Shown: positions 3,748-6,444 of the stretch, one piece after another | How the letters are laid out: the number at the start of each line of letters is the position of its first letter | Numbering within the stretch: position 1 is the first letter of the stretch | Origin: an uncultured Oscillibacter sp. | GTDB taxonomy: Bacteria; Bacillota; Clostridia; Oscillospirales; Oscillospiraceae | DNA: 6,444 nucleotides | Assembly (NCBI GenBank): GCA_910586735.1 | Contig: CAJUJW010000100.1 | Location: forward strand, 1-6,444 | Direction of reading: 5' to 3' | The notes under the pieces: model-generated | Told to the model about the DNA's origin: nothing | The model's database searches: none | Seen by the model: the letters and a program-made list of their open reading frames with translations, nothing else | Translations under genes and position numbers: made by a program

Positions 3748-5673
3748 ATGGACACTATCCGTTTAACCATGGCCCAGGCCCTGGTCCGCTTCCTGGAGAA
3801 CCAGTACATTGACGTGGACGGGACCGTCACGCCTTTCGTCCGGGGCGTCTTCATGATTCCCGGGCACGGCAACGTGGTGGGCCTCGGCCAGGCCCTGAGC
3901 CAGGAGGCCAAGCGCCTGGAGATTTACCAGGGCAAAAACGAGCAGGGCATGACCCACGCCGCCGTGGCCTTCGCCAAACAGATGAAGCGCAAGCAGATCT
4001 TCGCCGTCACCTCCTCCGTGGGCCCCGGCGCGGCCAATATGGTCACCGCCTGCGCCTGTGCCACGGCCAACAATATCCCCGTGCTGGTGCTGCCCGGCGA
4101 CACCTACGCCTGCCGCCAGCCGGACCCGGTGCTCCAGCAGGTGGAGCACACCAACAGCCTGGCCACCACCACCAACGACGCCTTTAAGGCCGTCTGCCGC
4201 TACTGGGACCGCGTCGTCCGGCCCGAGCAGCTGATGAGCGCCGCCATCTCCGCCTTCCGCACCCTGACGGACCCCGCCAACACCGGCGCGGTCTGCCTGG
4301 CCATGCCCCAGGACGTGGAGGGCGAGGCTTACGACTATCCCGTCAGCTTCCTCAAAAAGCGCGTCTGGCGGCTGGAGCGCCGCCCTGCCACCGAGGCCGC
4401 CCTGAAAGAGGCCGCCGGGGCCATCCGTGCCTCCAAAAAGCCCCTGCTCATCTGCGGCGGCGGCGTCCGGTACGCCGAGGCCCACGCCGAGCTGCGGCAC
4501 TTCGTGGAGGCCACCGGCATCCCCTTCGCCGACACCCAGGCGGGCAAGAGCGCCATCGAGTGGGACCACCCCCTGGCCCTGGGCGGCGTGGGCGTGACGG
4601 GCTGCGCCGCGGCCAACGAGATCGCCAAGGAGGCGGACCTGGTCATCGGCGTGGGCACCCGGTACACCGACTTCACCACCGCCTCCAAGTGGCTCTTTAA
4701 GGACGAGTGCCAATTTGTGAACATCAACGTCTCCGAGTTCCAGAGCCTCAAGATGGAGGCCATCCCCGTGGTGGCCGACGCCAAGGACGCCCTGCCGAGG
4801 CTTGAGAAGCTGCTGGAGGGCTATCGGCCCGCCTACACCAATGAGATCAAGGACGCCCAGGCCCGCTGGCGGGAGGAGCTGGCCCGGCTGGACACCATGA
4901 CCTTCCAGGACACCCCGGAGTGGACCCCCATCATCAACGACGCCAACGCGGACTCCGCCAAGCGCTACGCCAGGGACCTGAAAGCGGGCCTGTGCCAGAC
5001 CACGGTTCTGGGGGCCCTCAACGCCTGGATGGCGGACACCGACGTGGCCATCGGCGCGGCGGGCTCTCTGCCCGGCGACATGCAGCGCATGTGGCGTCCC
5101 CGGGCCCAGGACACCTACAACATGGAATACGGCTACTCCACCATGGGCTATGAGATCGCCGGGGCCCTGGGCGTGAAGCTGGCCATCGGCGAGGACCGGG
5201 AGGTCTACGCCTTCTGCGGAGACGGCAGCTTCAACATGCTCCACGGAGAGCTGGTCACAGCGGTCCAGGAGGGCAAAAAAATCAACGTCTGCGTCTTCGA
5301 CAACGCCAGCTTCGGCTGCATCAACAACCTCCAGGTGGGACACGGAAACGTGACCCTCCTGACGGAACTGCGCTACCGCAATCAGGAGGGCCTCTTCGGG
5401 AACTTCCTGAACATCGACTACGCCAAAGTGGCGGAGGGCTACGGCTGCAAGAGCTACTCCGTCCGCACCATGGAGGACTTGAAGGCCGCCTTTGAGGACG
5501 CGAAAAAGCAGACGGTCCCCGTCCTCTTCGACATCAAGGTCCTGCCCAAGACCATGACCGACGGCTACGGCTCCTGGTGGCGCGTGGGCGACACCGAGGT
5601 GTCCGAGCGCCAGGAGAACCTGGACGCCTACGCCGACCACCTGGCCCACGAGAAGGACGCCCGCAAGTATTGA
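3748..5673 (+). CDS. iolD: 3D-(3,5/4)-trihydroxycyclohexane-1,2-dione hydrolase IolD
   Basis: IolD is the thiamine-diphosphate enzyme that hydrolyses the carbon-carbon bond of the cyclic diketone made by IolE, opening the ring to 5-deoxy-D-glucuronate. The 641-residue protein matches the family's length and order: PYR domain (about 5-195) with the ThDP-activating Glu65 in YQGKNEQGMTHAA and SVGPGAANMVTA; central domain (about 215-355) with AGKSAIEWDHPLALGG and GVGTRYTDFTT; PP domain (about 415-600) with AAGSLPGDMQRMW, MEYGYSTMGYE and the metal/ThDP motif GDGSFNMLHGEL (491-502) running to FDN (517-519) and FGCINNLQ. The C-terminal VLPKTMTDGYGSWWRVG is also typical. The segment after NNLQ (529-553) differs somewhat from what I recall of the Bacillus enzyme. 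The start at 3748 is set by its ribosome binding site. It is cytoplasmic, and iolG begins 37 bases later, so these two are surely co-transcribed. Confidence 0.96.
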   Translation: MDTIRLTMAQALVRFLENQYIDVDGTVTPFVRGVFMIPGHGNVVGLGQALSQEAKRLEIYQGKNEQGMTHAAVAFAKQMKRKQIFAVTSSVGPGAANMVTACACATANNIPVLVLPGDTYACRQPDPVLQQVEHTNSLATTTNDAFKAVCRYWDRVVRPEQLMSAAISAFRTLTDPANTGAVCLAMPQDVEGEAYDYPVSFLKKRVWRLERRPATEAALKEAAGAIRASKKPLLICGGGVRYAEAHAELRHFVEATGIPFADTQAGKSAIEWDHPLALGGVGVTGCAAANEIAKEADLVIGVGTRYTDFTTASKWLFKDECQFVNINVSEFQSLKMEAIPVVADAKDALPRLEKLLEGYRPAYTNEIKDAQARWREELARLDTMTFQDTPEWTPIINDANADSAKRYARDLKAGLCQTTVLGALNAWMADTDVAIGAAGSLPGDMQRMWRPRAQDTYNMEYGYSTMGYEIAGALGVKLAIGEDREVYAFCGDGSFNMLHGELVTAVQEGKKINVCVFDNASFGCINNLQVGHGNVTLLTELRYRNQEGLFGNFLNIDYAKVAEGYGCKSYSVRTMEDLKAAFEDAKKQTVPVLFDIKVLPKTMTDGYGSWWRVGDTEVSERQENLDAYADHLAHEKDARKY

Positions 5674-5710
5674 TTCCCACCTATTTTAACATAAAGAAAG
5701 GTTGATTATC

Positions 5711-6444
5711 ATGGACAAAGTTCTGAAAATCGGTATTATCGGCTGCGGTGCCATCGGCAAGGACCACTGCCGCCGCATTATGGACACTGTCCCCGGCGCC
5801 ACCGTCGTGGCCGTCTCCGACTACGTGGCCGCCGCCGCCGGCGATACCGCCGCCAAATACGGCATCCGCTCCTTCGGAAGCGACTGCGACGGAATGATCA
5901 AGGACCCGGAGGTGGAGGCCGTGGTCATCACCTCCATCGACCCCACCCACCACGACTATGTGATGAAAACTCTGGCCGAGGAAAAGTGGTGCTTCTGCGA
6001 GAAGCCCCTGAGTCAGAACGCCAAGGACTGCGAGGAGATCATCAACCGGGAGCTGGAGATTGGCAGGCGGCTGGTCCAGGTGGGCTTCATGCGCCACTAC
6101 GACCGGGGCTACGCAGAGATGAAGCGCATCATCGACTCCGGCGAGATCGGCGCCCCCCTGGTCATCAAGGCGTGCCACCGGAACGTGGCCCAGGGCCCGG
6201 GCTTCAAGACGGAAAACGGCGTCACCAACGTGGCCATCCACGAACTGGACATCTGCCGCTGGCTGCTGGACGACGAGTATGAGGACGTGCAGTGCGTCAA
6301 GGTCCGCCAGTCCGCCAACTCCGACAAGGGCTACGACAACCCCCAGGTCATGCTGATGCGGACCAAGAAGGGCTGCTTCATCGACGTGGAGGTCCAGGTG
6401 GCCGACGGCTACGGCTATGACATCCAGTGCGAGGTGGTCTGCGA
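5711..6444 (+). CDS. iolG: inositol 2-dehydrogenase IolG (partial, cut by window edge)
   Basis: This Gfo/Idh/MocA-family oxidoreductase probably oxidises myo-inositol to 2-keto-myo-inositol with NAD+, the first step of the pathway. The window holds 244 complete codons; the family is about 335-350 residues, so roughly the last quarter lies beyond the edge. Visible are the N-terminal Rossmann nucleotide-binding loop GIIGCGAIG (residues 8-16), an acidic residue at the end of strand beta-2 in VVAVSDY favouring NAD+, the EKPLS motif with catalytic Lys98, and VTNVAIHELDICRW with His177. Asn173 stands where Bacillus IolG has a catalytic Asp, four residues before the His. The start at 5711 has an AAAGG-type ribosome binding site about 9 bases upstream, weaker than for iolD. 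The operon context favours IolG, but another inositol stereoisomer or polyol as substrate is possible. Confidence 0.85.
   Translation, partial: MDKVLKIGIIGCGAIGKDHCRRIMDTVPGATVVAVSDYVAAAAGDTAAKYGIRSFGSDCDGMIKDPEVEAVVITSIDPTHHDYVMKTLAEEKWCFCEKPLSQNAKDCEEIINRELEIGRRLVQVGFMRHYDRGYAEMKRIIDSGEIGAPLVIKACHRNVAQGPGFKTENGVTNVAIHELDICRWLLDDEYEDVQCVKVRQSANSDKGYDNPQVMLMRTKKGCFIDVEVQVADGYGYDIQCEVVC

Noticed and set aside
3763..5649. Long open frame of 628 codons on the minus strand across iolD
   Set aside because: It is the shadow of a GC-rich gene with strongly biased third positions. Its peptide is Gly/Val/His/Leu-rich without any recognisable motif, while the + strand has an unmistakable IolD.

Overview
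The window carries most of a myo-inositol catabolism (iol) gene cluster, all on the + strand, preceded by a cysteine-hydrolase gene and about 0.7 kb of repeat-rich non-coding DNA. The GC-rich coding sequence with strongly C/G-ending codons, the strong AGGAG/AGGAGG ribosome binding sites, the AT-rich gaps and the many intergenic hairpins suggest a high-GC anaerobic Bacillota of the Oscillospiraceae type (Flavonifractor/Intestinimonas-like). That assignment is an inference from style, not from a marker gene.

Layout: 1-40 may be the last codons of an upstream gene. 41-757 holds no convincing gene but has a compound inverted-repeat element (about 202-465), a REP-like GC palindrome, a tandem 13-bp repeat and several hairpins. 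758-1459 encodes an isochorismatase-family hydrolase with an intact Asp-Lys-Cys triad. 1460-1712 is a dense regulatory-looking gap with four inverted repeats and a LacI/CcpA-like operator. Then follow iolE (1713-2615), a 211-bp gap made almost wholly of hairpins, iolB (2827-3627), a 120-bp gap with a perfect hairpin, iolD (3748-5673), and iolG (5711 to the right edge, truncated by the window).

Together, IolG oxidises myo-inositol to 2-keto-myo-inositol (scyllo-inosose), IolE dehydrates this to the diketone 3D-(3,5/4)-trihydroxycyclohexane-1,2-dione, IolD hydrolyses the ring to 5-deoxy-D-glucuronate, and IolB isomerises that to 5-dehydro-2-deoxy-D-gluconate. The later steps (iolC kinase, iolJ aldolase, iolA dehydrogenase), a transporter and a regulator are not in the window.

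I see no clearly new biological system. The items most worth a second look are an apparent Asp-to-Asn change at a catalytic position of IolG, the clustered operator-like palindromes before iolE, the hairpin chain between iolE and iolB, and the compound repeat element at the left.
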